This document shows positions 17,450 to 26,057 of a stretch of DNA of 64,000 nt, piece after piece. Every line of letters starts with the position of its first letter. The first letter of the stretch is position 1. Origin of the DNA: Alteribacillus persepolensis (GTDB lineage: Bacteria > Bacillota > Bacilli > Bacillales > Marinococcaceae); assembly GCF_900099605.1 (NCBI RefSeq), contig NZ_FNDK01000003.1, forward strand, positions 101,211 through 165,210. Reading direction: 5' to 3'. The position numbers and the translations under genes are program-made. The notes under the pieces are model-generated. The model worked only from the letters and a program-made list of their open reading frames with translations, was not told the DNA's origin and searched no databases.

Positions 17450-18565
17450 ATGGACAGCGTGTTTGTGAGCAGCTGCCGTCTGTCAGCAGCGGTTATGAAG
17501 GATGTCATTCACAGCTTTCATCAGGCTGATGAAGAAAAGAATAACGGTGTATTAAAACACATTGGTCTGGGTCAAGACACATTCACTGTATTCTCCAAAC
17601 ATAGTAGTATGCAAGCCAATTCTTCACGTACGCTCTGGATGATTGGCAGCTTTGAACATGAAATAAAGGAAATAGTTCTGTCACGTTTTGAACATGTCGG
17701 AACAGCGGCTTTTCATGACATTCAAGGGGCATTTTTTTGTATTATTGTGGATACGGTAAATCACACCTTTTTTGCGGCGCGCGATAGGCACAGTCTCGCT
17801 CCATTTTATTATGGCCAAACAGCAAACGGTCATTATCTGTTTTCTACAAGTATCTTTGCGCTACACCATGCAGTCAGGCATGTGTATACGTTTCCGCCTG
17901 GTCATGTGTTTGCGCGGCGTATCGGCTGGAGGTCATTTTCGCCAGCGGGAGACAGTACGGTATCAAAATTGTCTCATGAAGATACAGTGGTGCTTTTGTT
18001 TGGTGATGAAGCCAGTTATAAACTAGTGGTGTCATGTCCGGCTGACAAACGACAGACGTGTTGGGCGGGGCTTATCTCTAGTGAAAACAACAAAACTGTT
18101 CAACAAGCGGCACGAACGCTTGACAGCCAACATTACACTTATGTGTACAACACAGCAGAATTAATTACTTCCATTCCAAACATCATTTATGCAGTGGAAG
18201 GTTGGAATCGCGAACTGATACGCCAGGCAGTACCGTATTATTTTGCTTTGAAAAAAGCAGCTGAAGTTGCTGGTACAGCTGCTGTTGCGCTGACCGATTC
18301 TGCAATGGGGCGTATCGTGCAAAAAATAGGTGCATCCTTTTCACTTTCTGTCAAAACACCGTTTTTACATGGACATGCATCACCTGTTCTTTTGAACCAA
18401 TCAGAAGCATCTATTCTCCGCGCCCATGCTAACAATGTCATAGGGGAGAAAGAATTTAAACAAATTCAGCAGCAAACGACATGTTTGATTCGAAGCAAGG
18501 AAGAAGCTTGGTACTATCAGCTGTATCATGAATATATGCCATCCAATGTGCCAGACTGCTTGTGA
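17450..18565 (+). CDS. Degenerate asparagine-synthase-like protein
   Basis: 371 residues built like a shortened asparagine synthase. Residues about 90-155 match the glutaminase-domain end of AsnB (DIQGAFFCIIVD, FFAARDRHSLAPFYYG, HYLFSTSIFAL, FPPGHVF). Residues about 215-320 match the synthase domain (NTAELITSIPNIIYAVEGWNRELIRQAVPYYFALKKAAEVAG). Key residues are missing. The N terminus is MDSVF, so there is no nucleophilic Cys2, and the ATP-binding SGGxDS and SGEGxDE motifs are absent (ALTDSAMGR occupies the latter place). The family is usually 600 residues or more. It is probably non-catalytic or has a new role. No frameshift is seen and the frame is intact with a usable GGAGAGGTG site. Confidence 0.75.
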   Translation: MDSVFVSSCRLSAAVMKDVIHSFHQADEEKNNGVLKHIGLGQDTFTVFSKHSSMQANSSRTLWMIGSFEHEIKEIVLSRFEHVGTAAFHDIQGAFFCIIVDTVNHTFFAARDRHSLAPFYYGQTANGHYLFSTSIFALHHAVRHVYTFPPGHVFARRIGWRSFSPAGDSTVSKLSHEDTVVLLFGDEASYKLVVSCPADKRQTCWAGLISSENNKTVQQAARTLDSQHYTYVYNTAELITSIPNIIYAVEGWNRELIRQAVPYYFALKKAAEVAGTAAVALTDSAMGRIVQKIGASFSLSVKTPFLHGHASPVLLNQSEASILRAHANNVIGEKEFKQIQQQTTCLIRSKEEAWYYQLYHEYMPSNVPDCL

Positions 18566-18731
18566 CTGAAGTTGGGTATTTTTCCTTTCATGAAAGCGAC
18601 AGAATTATTTCAATTTTTGATTTTCAGGGAGAGAAAATAGTTTAGAATTTCGTGGAAACGTGATAAGATGATGAAACAAAGCTTGCAGGAAATATCGATT
18701 ATAGTGAATTTGGCACAAAGGAGAGCAGATA

Positions 18732-19496
18732 ATGATAGATCTCCATTCTCATATACTGCCTGCTGTGGATGATGGCCCAGCAACCGATGAAGACAGCCTG
18801 GCACTCGCGCGCGCAGCAGTAGAAAAAGGCATTCACACGGTGGCTGCCACGCCGCATCATCGCAATGGTGCCTTCGTCAACCGAGGAGATGAAATCGCGG
18901 TAATGGTTCATGATTTTAACCGCATGCTTGCCGCAGAGAACATTCCTCTCACTGTTGTCAGCGGCCAGGAAAACCGGGTGCACAGCTATTTGGCCGAAGA
19001 GCTTCAAAAAGGTGATGCAATCCCGATTAATCATAGCCGGTACGTCCTGATTGAATTTCCCTCTGTAGAAGTTCCGCCATACACACAGCAGCTGTTTTTT
19101 GATTTGCAAACGCAAGGGTATATTCCGGTCATCGTTCATCCGGAACGCAACAAAACGTTTGTAGAAAAGGCGGATGTTCTTTATCATCTTGTTAAAAACG
19201 GTGCCTTGACGCAAGTGACTGCTCACTGTTTCAGCGCACGTGCGGATAAAAGAACAAAACAATTTGCCGAGGGGTTAGTGACTCGTCATTTGGCACACAT
19301 TATTGCATCAGATGCTCATAACACACACACTCGCCCGTTTAACATACACGAAGCATACCGCGTTCTTGAAAAAGACATTGGCATAGAGTATGTAGAGATG
19401 CTGAAACAAAACGCGGCTGATATTGTCAATAATAAACAACTGCGGATGGAGTCCCCCGAACCGCTTAAAAAAAGAAAGTTTTTGGGACTGTTTTGA
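18732..19496 (+). CDS. CpsB/YwqE-type tyrosine-protein phosphatase (PHP fold)
   Basis: 254-residue metal-dependent phosphatase of the PHP superfamily that dephosphorylates BY-kinases controlling capsule or exopolysaccharide synthesis. Motifs include MIDLHSHILPAVDDGP at the start, AATPHH, EN at the third motif, VIVHPERN and IASDAHN. It starts after an AAAGGAGAG site. No tyrosine kinase, adaptor or polysaccharide gene is nearby, so the gene is an orphan here. A terminator follows at 19531. Confidence 0.9.
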   Translation: MIDLHSHILPAVDDGPATDEDSLALARAAVEKGIHTVAATPHHRNGAFVNRGDEIAVMVHDFNRMLAAENIPLTVVSGQENRVHSYLAEELQKGDAIPINHSRYVLIEFPSVEVPPYTQQLFFDLQTQGYIPVIVHPERNKTFVEKADVLYHLVKNGALTQVTAHCFSARADKRTKQFAEGLVTRHLAHIIASDAHNTHTRPFNIHEAYRVLEKDIGIEYVEMLKQNAADIVNNKQLRMESPEPLKKRKFLGLF

Positions 19497-19530
19497 TATA
19501 AACATACATAAAATGAAGTGCGCAATATAC

Positions 19531-19576
19531 AAGCCTGTCGGATAAACAGATGGAGAACTGTCCGGTAGGCTTTTTG
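19531..19576 (+). terminator. Terminator after CpsB-type gene
   Basis: Twelve-base arms AAGCCTGTCGGA and TCCGGTAGGCTT (two mismatched positions), followed by TTT. Confidence 0.65.
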
Positions 19577-19704
19577 CTGTGACGTTGTCGTTTCGAAAGT
19601 TGGGGTGTTGTATCAAGTGAAAATAGGGAGAGGTTTCCTCTTATTTATTGTACAATAGAAGGATAAGAATACCTATAATTTATGTGGTACAGGAGGACGC
19701 CGGT

Positions 19705-20511
19705 ATGTTACCTGCGATAAAAGCTGCTGTGAAAGCAGGAGAGAAGATAATGGAAATATATAAGACCGATTTTGATGTGGCTTACAAGGACGATGCATCC
19801 CCGCTGACAGTGGCTGACCAGACAGCCCACCGAATAATTACAGATATACTATCTGCAGAATGGCCTGATGTACCAATTTTAAGTGAAGAGGGCGAGCAGC
19901 TGTCTTTGGAAGAGAGGGAATCGTGGAAACAATTTTGGCTCGTTGATCCGCTTGATGGAACGAAAGAATTTATTAAGAAAAATGATGAGTTTACAGTTAA
20001 CATTGCACTTATCGATAACCAAAAACCAATATTTGGCGTCGTATATGCTCCAGCTCTTGATGTGCTGTATGTTGGCGATATGCAACAAGGTGCTGTGAGG
20101 CTGGATAAAGCTGCGTCACGTCTGGCCGGTATGAACCGTATAGAGGACTGTTTTACGGGGGGCAAGTCATTGCCGTATATAAAAGAGGCGGCAGATCGCG
20201 TCCGAGTAGTTGCAAGCCGTTCACACATGTCGGACGAAACCGAGCAATTTGTGCAAGAATTAAAACACACATATCAACGTGTGGAAGTCGTGTCGGCAGG
20301 CAGTTCGTTAAAGTTGTGTTTAATCGCTGCGGGAGAAGCTGATTTTTATCCGCGCTATGCCCCGACGATGGAATGGGACACCGGAGCCGGCCAGGCAGTT
20401 GTGGAAGCAGCAGGAGGTTCGGTAACCGTGGCTTCTGATAACGCACCTCTTGTCTACAATAAAGAACATCTGCAAAATCCGTGGTTTTTGGCTTCTAGGA
20501 AAAAGGGCTGA
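19705..20511 (+). CDS. cysQ: 3'(2'),5'-bisphosphate nucleotidase
   Basis: 268-residue inositol-monophosphatase-fold enzyme that hydrolyses 3'-phosphoadenosine 5'-phosphate made during sulfate assimilation. Motifs are the metal-binding ILSEEGE, WLVDPLDGTKEFI (signature near residue 90), and the C-terminal PTMEWDTGAGQAVVEAAGG. The start at 19705 was chosen because AGGAGG lies 8 bases upstream; the open frame is longer by 19 codons without support. No other sulfur gene is adjacent. Confidence 0.92.
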   Translation: MLPAIKAAVKAGEKIMEIYKTDFDVAYKDDASPLTVADQTAHRIITDILSAEWPDVPILSEEGEQLSLEERESWKQFWLVDPLDGTKEFIKKNDEFTVNIALIDNQKPIFGVVYAPALDVLYVGDMQQGAVRLDKAASRLAGMNRIEDCFTGGKSLPYIKEAADRVRVVASRSHMSDETEQFVQELKHTYQRVEVVSAGSSLKLCLIAAGEADFYPRYAPTMEWDTGAGQAVVEAAGGSVTVASDNAPLVYNKEHLQNPWFLASRKKG

Positions 20512-20806
20512 CAAAGATATAAACAAGCACCTGAACACCTCTCTAGACCTGTTCTATGCTTATTGACCAGCTTTCTGAACGTGTCGGAAATTCCTGACAG
20601 CATTCTCTCTCTTGATATATTTTCCATGTCTTTCATAGTAATTCTTGCAAAGGGTTTTGGAAGAGAGGGTGTGGTTGAAGGGAAGAAGGAATATGAATGA
20701 AGGCAGAGAAAGCAGTATGGTGCATGCAAAGGAATAAATGTACGATGAAAAAGTGTCCTGAAAGGTGGGAAATCACCAACCAGGGCACTTTCGATTTTGT
20801 AAGGCA
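20512..20806. other. Intergenic region without gene
   Basis: First part of the 493-base gap between cysQ and the LacI-type gene. No gene or clear promoter was seen. A stem AAAGTGCCCTG-like pair (around 20748-20791) is the only visible structure. The second part of the gap is repeat copy A. Confidence 0.4.
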
Positions 20807-20962
20807 AAAAGTATAAAAGTCTGGTTTTTTCACGTTCCAGCACAAGCGCCTATTCGCTCGAAGTTCCTTCGGTCCGGCCATGACAAGCCAAAGATCAGTT
20901 TTTCATAGACGAGCCGTCAGGACTTGTCGCTCATAGGCAAGGTGCTTGCGCTTCTCTTTTGT
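20807..20962 (+). repeat. Dispersed GCGCAAGCGCC repeat, copy A
   Basis: First of five copies. Left block: AAAGTATAAAAGT, then TTTTTTCACGTTCCAG and GCACAAGCGCC. Right block: AAGGTGCTTGCGCTTCTCTTT. The ends are inverted complements and can form a long hairpin. The interior is shorter than, and different from, copies B and D. The T-rich right end could act as a terminator for cysQ. Confidence 0.75.
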
Positions 20963-21004
20963 GTCTGTGCAATGAGCTCAGAGGGGTGATGTCCAATCAA
21001 GTTA

Positions 21005-22006
21005 TTACTTACATCCACAAGATTGACGTGTGATTAAAGAAGGGGGTAGCTCAATATGTTTTGTATAATCTGGGTTATTAATTTTGTTGAGCAAGACATC
21101 AAAGGCTGTTTTTCCAATCGTATCGGGCGGCAGTACAATATTTGTAACAGGCGGATCAATAATAGAAGACGAAGCAAAGTCGCCAAAGCCAATCAGAGCA
21201 ATGTCATCAGGTATTTTTAATAATAAGTCTTTAATTTGCGAAATGGCTCCAATTGTCATCAAATCATTTTGGATAAATAAAGCGGTGATGTCACTATGGC
21301 GGCTTAACAAAGATTTTGCTGCTGCTGCACCGCCGGAAACTGTTGCGTGACCAAGCTCAAAGTAACTGTCGTTAAAAGGGAGATTGTATTGCTGTAATGC
21401 TTTTTTATATCCTTCAATTCTTTCATCCGTGGTAGAGACATTTGATACTCCATAGATCATCCCAATTTTTTTATGCCCATGCTGCAGTAAATGCATGGTA
21501 GCGTCATATCCCGTTTGCACGTTATCTCCAGTAACCTTGGGTGCATGTTGTACGATGTTATTGTAGCGGTTTACTAGTACGATTGGGAAATCTTCATCCG
21601 TAAAAGCATTTAAGTACTCAATATCATTAGAAGTCGGTGATAATATAATACCGTCAACCATTTTAGAGTGCAGTAGATTGATTGTTTCTTCTTCGTAATT
21701 TTTATCTTCGTTTGTATTGACAAGCAGCAGGTTGTATCCCATTTCCCTTGCTCGCTCTTCCACACCATATACCATTTCTGTGATAAAACTATCTGGAAAG
21801 CTGGATACTACCATACCGGCTGTTTTAGTTTTTTGCTGCCGGAGGTTTTTTGCGGTGGAGTTCGGCTTGTAGTTATATTTATGAATAATTTGCATTATTT
21901 TGTTGTATTTATCTTCAGTGATATGTTTTGTTCCATTTATAACATGTGAAACAGTGGCTACCGAAACATTTGCTTCTTTTGCGATTTGCTTCATTGTCAC
22001 CTTCAT
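21005..22006 (-). CDS. LacI-family transcriptional regulator
   Basis: 333 residues: N-terminal LacI helix-turn-helix (MKQIAKEANVSVATVSHVINGTKHITEDKYNKI, from residue 4), hinge with L in the minor-groove position, then a periplasmic-binding-protein-like effector domain ending in GFGDFASSSIIDPPVTNI. The start at 22006 has GGAGG nine bases upstream. The gene is divergent from the transketolase operon and is the obvious regulator of that operon and of the TRAP genes, where two similar palindromes are found. Confidence 0.9.
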   Translation of the reverse strand: MKVTMKQIAKEANVSVATVSHVINGTKHITEDKYNKIMQIIHKYNYKPNSTAKNLRQQKTKTAGMVVSSFPDSFITEMVYGVEERAREMGYNLLLVNTNEDKNYEEETINLLHSKMVDGIILSPTSNDIEYLNAFTDEDFPIVLVNRYNNIVQHAPKVTGDNVQTGYDATMHLLQHGHKKIGMIYGVSNVSTTDERIEGYKKALQQYNLPFNDSYFELGHATVSGGAAAAKSLLSRHSDITALFIQNDLMTIGAISQIKDLLLKIPDDIALIGFGDFASSSIIDPPVTNIVLPPDTIGKTAFDVLLNKINNPDYTKHIELPPSLITRQSCGCK

Positions 22007-22151
22007 TTCTGTATTCCTCCACAAAGTAAATCCTTTTACTTCATTGTAAAGAAAATAAGATCGATTATCCATAAAACAGCGTCAAAACCTTATTATTTTT
22101 CTAAGTTTGTTGCAAATATCTATATTAATAAAAACTTTCTGTCTTTTATTG

Positions 22152-22180
22152 TTGACAGAAAAACGCTTACATAGTATCAT
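22152..22180 (+). promoter_or_regulatory. Promoter of transketolase operon
   Basis: -35 TTGACA (22152-22157), 17-base spacer, -10 TATCAT (22175-22180). A cre-like sequence (AGAAAAACGCTTACA, two mismatches to consensus) lies in the spacer. The LacI-type palindrome is just downstream. Confidence 0.6.
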
Positions 22181-22191
22181 CACAATCAAAG

Positions 22192-22211
22192 TTGGTAAAA
22201 CGATTAACCAA
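22192..22211 (+). promoter_or_regulatory. Candidate LacI-type operator 1
   Basis: TTGGTAAAACGATTAACCAA is a palindrome around a central CG with 8 of 10 positions symmetric, the style of LacI-family operators. It lies between the promoter and the start of the transketolase gene. A related palindrome precedes dctP at 24990. Confidence 0.65.
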
Positions 22212-22225
22212 AAGGAGGATTTTCC

Positions 22226-23074
22226 GTGACAAAAACCAGTTCGGTTGCACAAAACACAATAGAGTTAATTAAAGAAAAGGCGAAAATGTCCCGTTTGGAA
22301 ACTATTCGGTTGATATCTTTAGCAAAGAGTGGGCACTATGGGTCTTCTTTTTCTAGTTCCGAAATTTTTGCGACCCTTTACTATCATACATTGAACTATG
22401 ATTCCAAGAATCCAAGTTGGAAAAGCAGAGATCGGTTTGTGATGGGGAAAGGACACTCAGCAGTTGGTGTGTACCCAATTCTTGCTGATGTCGGATTTTT
22501 CCCAAAAGAGGATTTGGACACATATACACAGTTAGGCAGTCCTTTTGGAGACCATCCAGATATGAATAAAATCAAAGGTGTCGATTTCAGTTCTGGCTCT
22601 ATCGGCCACGGCTTGTCGGTTGGCGTTGGCATGTCCTTAGGTGCACGTGTGGATAATGAAAAATATAGAACCTATATTCTAATGGGGGATGGGGAATTAC
22701 AGGAAGGACAAGTCTGGGAAGCAGCAATGAGCGCAGGGAATTTCAAACTAGGTAATTTGGTAGCAATTATTGATAATAACAAAGTAACAGTAGACGGCAA
22801 CACGGAAGAGTTAATGAATATCAATCCAATTAGAGAAAAGTGGGAAAGCTTTGGTTGGAATGTTGTAGATGTTGACGGTCACGATGTAGAAGAACTAATT
22901 AAAACATTTGAAAATCTTCCGGCTGTGGATTCCGAGAAGCCAACGGCCATTATTTGCGACACGGTAGCTGGAAAAGGCGTTTCCTTTATGGAACATGGCT
23001 ATGAATGGCACGTTGCGAACTTAGGAGAAGACGATATCAAGCGCGCTATTGAAGAAATTGAAGGAGGTAATTAA
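22226..23074 (+). CDS. Transketolase N-terminal (TPP-binding) subunit
   Basis: 282 residues covering the pyrophosphate-binding domain of transketolase as a separate polypeptide. Signatures are the N-terminal SGHYGSSFSSSEI, GKGHSAVGVYPIL, GSIGHGLSVGVGMSLGAR and the TPP motif MGDGELQEGQVWEA...NNK (about residues 152-182). GTG start after AAAGGAGG. The C-terminal subunit follows after one base of space, giving a two-subunit enzyme. Split transketolases occur in special sugar pathways such as apiose and sulfoquinovose breakdown. No sugar kinase is encoded beside it. Confidence 0.92.
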   Translation: MTKTSSVAQNTIELIKEKAKMSRLETIRLISLAKSGHYGSSFSSSEIFATLYYHTLNYDSKNPSWKSRDRFVMGKGHSAVGVYPILADVGFFPKEDLDTYTQLGSPFGDHPDMNKIKGVDFSSGSIGHGLSVGVGMSLGARVDNEKYRTYILMGDGELQEGQVWEAAMSAGNFKLGNLVAIIDNNKVTVDGNTEELMNINPIREKWESFGWNVVDVDGHDVEELIKTFENLPAVDSEKPTAIICDTVAGKGVSFMEHGYEWHVANLGEDDIKRAIEEIEGGN

Positions 23075-23075
23075 G

Positions 23076-24068
23076 ATGAACACAACGACTTTTCATAAAG
23101 ATACGTGGGAACTGTACAAAAGTCTTGAGATGTCTAAGCAGTTAACGGCCGGCGAGACGTTAGCTAAGCTCGGAAAAAATCATCCAGAAATTGTAGCGAT
23201 GTCTTCAGACTTAAGTAAACCAACGCGTCTTTGGGATTTTGGAAAAGAGTTTCCAGAGCGTTTCTTTAATTTTGGCCTGGCTGAAAAGAACATGGTGACA
23301 GCTGCTGCAGGTTTAGCTTCCACTGGAAAAACAGCGTTTGTGTCAACGTATGCGTCCTTCCTAGGAGTATTAGCTGCTGAGAACATTCGGACAGCCGTTG
23401 CCTACCCTAATTTAAATGTTCGTTTAATTGGAACGCACACAGGCATTGCTATGGGATTTTATGGAACCTCCCACCACGCCACAGAAGATATTTCTATTAC
23501 AAGAGCAATGGCTAACATGACGGTCATTTCTCCAGCAGATGGAGCAGCATTAGCTGAATTGATTGAAGAATCTGTAAAAACGTATGACGGTCCAATTTAT
23601 TTCAGAGTCAGCCGAGGTCGTGAAGAGCCAGTGTATAAACGTGACGCAGAAAAAGTGCAAAACAAAATCGGGAAAGCAAACACGCTAAGAAACGGCAGTG
23701 ACTTAACCATTATTGCCTGCGGTATTGAAGTGAATGAAGCATTAAAGGCGGCTGATGAGCTTCAAGAACAAGGAATCAGCACAAGGGTAATGGATATGCA
23801 CACCATTAAGCCGATGGATACAAAAGCAGTATTACAGGCAGCAGAAGAAACGGGGGCTGTATTGACTGTAGAAGAGCATAATGTGCAGGGTGGTCTTGGA
23901 AGTGCAGTAGCTGAAGTATTACTGGAGTCAGGCATTAGCTGCAAGTTTAAGCGTCATGGATTTTATGATGAATATTCCTTAATCGGAAAGCCGTATTATC
24001 TCTATCAACATTATAAGTTGGATGGAGCGGGTATTGCTTCTGTCGCAAACGAATTTATAAATAAATAA
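23076..24068 (+). CDS. Transketolase C-terminal subunit
   Basis: 330 residues with the pyrimidine-binding domain and the C-terminal domain of transketolase. Visible motifs are DLSKPTRLWDFGKEFPERFFNFGLAEKNMVTAAAGLA, in which the catalytic glutamate sits in GLAEKNM, then GTHTGIAMGFYGTSHHATED and EEHNVQGGLGSAVAEVL. The start at 23076 is set by GGAGG just upstream; the ORF runs longer but overlaps the partner. Together with the gene before it, it forms one enzyme transferring two-carbon units. Confidence 0.92.
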   Translation: MNTTTFHKDTWELYKSLEMSKQLTAGETLAKLGKNHPEIVAMSSDLSKPTRLWDFGKEFPERFFNFGLAEKNMVTAAAGLASTGKTAFVSTYASFLGVLAAENIRTAVAYPNLNVRLIGTHTGIAMGFYGTSHHATEDISITRAMANMTVISPADGAALAELIEESVKTYDGPIYFRVSRGREEPVYKRDAEKVQNKIGKANTLRNGSDLTIIACGIEVNEALKAADELQEQGISTRVMDMHTIKPMDTKAVLQAAEETGAVLTVEEHNVQGGLGSAVAEVLLESGISCKFKRHGFYDEYSLIGKPYYLYQHYKLDGAGIASVANEFINK

Positions 24069-24109
24069 AGAGCGTTCAACACGAATAGAACAGGGAGAGG
24101 GGACTTTCG

Positions 24110-24874
24110 ATGGATTTTAAAAATAGAGTAGTGTTGATTACTGGATCAGCTTCAAAAAAAGGAATTGGGAGAGAAACGGCAAGACAGGTCGGTCAAAAAG
24201 GAGCAGCAGTTGTCTTAACCGACATCGATGAATCTGGTTTGGCAGATGCGAAGGAAGAAATCGGACAGTACAATAACGGCAAGGCAATGGCATTAAAGCT
24301 TGATGTGAAAAATAAGACAGAGGTAAACGAAGCTGTTCAAAAAGTGATAAAAGAGTTTGGGAAAATTGATATTCTAATTAACAATGCTGGTATTTCCCGC
24401 CCCACGCGCGTGCAGGAAATCAGTGAAGAAGAATGGGACTTAATTTTTGATATTAATATGAAAGGAATTTTCTTTCTTACTCAAGCAGTTCTTCCGCATA
24501 TGAAGGAATGTAACTATGGAAGAATAGTAAATTTAAGTTCGGTATCAGGAAAGCGTGGCGGCGGTATCTTTGGAGGTTCTCATTATTCTGCAGCAAAGGC
24601 AGCAGTGACTGGTTTTACCAAAGCAGTAGCGCGCGAAACAGCGGCATATGGAATTACCTGCAATACTGTAGCTCCTGGATTAATTGGGGGTACAAATATA
24701 ACGTCCGGCTTAATGACAGAAGACAAGGAAACGGCTATTGTAGAAGGTATTCCTGCTGGTAGAGTAGGGGAAGTAAAAGACGTTGCGTATTCTATTACGT
24801 TTTTAGCATCTGAAGGCGCAAGCTATATTACAGGTGAAGAACTTGATATTAATGGTGGTTCACACATTGATTAG
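24110..24874 (+). CDS. Short-chain dehydrogenase/reductase
   Basis: 254-residue classical SDR. It shows the cofactor motif ITGSASKKGIGRETA (a TGxxxxxGIG form with a two-residue longer loop), acidic D after the second strand (LTDIDESG) pointing to NAD, NNAG, the catalytic S...YSAAKAA (S143-Y157-K161 approximately) and the end SYITGEELDINGG. It is third in the transketolase operon, so it probably oxidises or reduces the carbohydrate or its fragment. A weak hairpin follows before dctP. Confidence 0.9.
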   Translation: MDFKNRVVLITGSASKKGIGRETARQVGQKGAAVVLTDIDESGLADAKEEIGQYNNGKAMALKLDVKNKTEVNEAVQKVIKEFGKIDILINNAGISRPTRVQEISEEEWDLIFDINMKGIFFLTQAVLPHMKECNYGRIVNLSSVSGKRGGGIFGGSHYSAAKAAVTGFTKAVARETAAYGITCNTVAPGLIGGTNITSGLMTEDKETAIVEGIPAGRVGEVKDVAYSITFLASEGASYITGEELDINGGSHID

Positions 24875-24891
24875 ATTTAAGAGACAGCAGA

Positions 24892-24925
24892 GGGCAGTCA
24901 ATTATATTGGCTGCCTGTATCCTAT
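24892..24925 (+). terminator. Terminator between SDR and dctP
   Basis: Stem AGGGCAG-TCAA / TTGG-CTGCCT with one mismatch, followed within ten bases by CTATTTTTT. It suggests that the TRAP genes have their own promoter. Confidence 0.55.
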
Positions 24926-24968
24926 TTTTTGGTACTAATGATAAAGAATATTATATTTTTAGCTAATT

Positions 24969-24983
24969 ATGTAAACGTTGTCA
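24969..24983 (+). promoter_or_regulatory. Perfect cre site upstream of dctP
   Basis: ATGTAAACGTTGTCA fits the cre consensus WTGNAANCGNWNNCW at all defined bases. It implies carbon catabolite repression of the TRAP importer by CcpA. Confidence 0.75.
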
Positions 24984-24989
24984 ATATTT

Positions 24990-25009
24990 TAGGTTAAACC
25001 ATTAACCAG
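24990..25009 (+). promoter_or_regulatory. Candidate LacI-type operator 2
   Basis: AGGTTAAACCATTAACCAG shares AAAC-ATTAACCA with operator 1 (22192-22211) and has the same symmetric GGTTAA...TTAACC arms. Located between the cre and the dctP ribosome binding site. Confidence 0.65.
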
Positions 25010-25028
25010 TTAAGGGGGGACATAAGGC

Positions 25029-26030
25029 ATGAATTTTTTACGGAACATAATGGTTGCCATGACAGGCATTCTTGGTGTCAGCGTGTTAGTTGCATTTATA
25101 TCTGGCGGGGAGGCTTTCCAATCTGATGATGAAATCGTACTGCGTTTTGGACATGGGGCGGCAGAATCCAATGAACGGCATTTAGCTGTCATGCATTTTA
25201 AGGAATTAGTGGAAGAGAGGACAAATGGCAAAATAAATGTTCAAGTATATCCGAACGAACAGTTGGGTTCAGAAGCAGAAATGATTGAAAGTGTCACGTT
25301 AAATGATTTGCAAATGGCCGCCTCGAGTGCGTTTAGTCAGTATGACCAACGCATAAGTGTGTTTGAATTGCCGTATCTATTTGATTCTTATGAGGAAGCT
25401 TGGGAAATTTTAGATGGAGAGTTAGGGCAAGCAATTGCCGAACCGCTTTTAGAAGATAATTTGCGAGTGTTAGCTTATTTTGAAAATGGTTTTCGCCATG
25501 TAACATCTAACAAACCGATTGAGGCTCCTGAAGACCTGCGTGGATTAAAAATTAGAACGCCTGAATTTCCGTTATCGCTAAGCACCTTTCAAGCATTAGG
25601 GGCAAACCCGACTCCAATGGCTTTTGGCGAATTATATATGGCTTTACAGCAAGGAACGGTGGATGCACAAGAAAATCCTGTTGCCAATATTTACGCAAGT
25701 AAATTTCAGGAGGTACAGAAGTATCTGAATGTTACTGGTCATCAATATATACCTTTACCAACTGCAATCAATGAAGATTTTTGGCAGTCACTTTCGCCTG
25801 ATTTGCAAAGAATTGTTCAAGAAAGTGCACAGGAAGCCGCTCAGTATCATCGAGATATGATTGTAGAAAATGAAGAAAAAATGATGGAAGAGCTACAGGA
25901 AGCTGGCATGGAAATGATTGAACCTGACAAAGAACCATTTCGAAAAGAGACCGAACAAGTACATGAAATATTTCGGCGTCAACAAAATGATGAGACGGTG
26001 AATCAATTACTAGACCAAATAAAGGAATAA
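25029..26030 (+). CDS. dctP: TRAP transporter substrate-binding protein
   Basis: 333-residue extracytoplasmic solute receptor of the DctP type. An N-terminal hydrophobic segment (about residues 6-25) acts as signal or anchor; there is no lipobox cysteine. Typical features follow: LRFGHGAAESNERHLAVMHFKELVEERT, the ligand arginine region LRGLKIRTPEFPLS (around residue 170), and YMALQQGTVDAQENPVANI. TRAP receptors of this class usually bind organic or sugar acids or sulfonates; the ligand is unknown. Starts after AAGGGGGGA and leads dctP-dctQ-dctM. Confidence 0.92.
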   Translation: MNFLRNIMVAMTGILGVSVLVAFISGGEAFQSDDEIVLRFGHGAAESNERHLAVMHFKELVEERTNGKINVQVYPNEQLGSEAEMIESVTLNDLQMAASSAFSQYDQRISVFELPYLFDSYEEAWEILDGELGQAIAEPLLEDNLRVLAYFENGFRHVTSNKPIEAPEDLRGLKIRTPEFPLSLSTFQALGANPTPMAFGELYMALQQGTVDAQENPVANIYASKFQEVQKYLNVTGHQYIPLPTAINEDFWQSLSPDLQRIVQESAQEAAQYHRDMIVENEEKMMEELQEAGMEMIEPDKEPFRKETEQVHEIFRRQQNDETVNQLLDQIKE

Positions 26031-26057
26031 TTATGATCTTTTTGGAGGCCGGCATGC

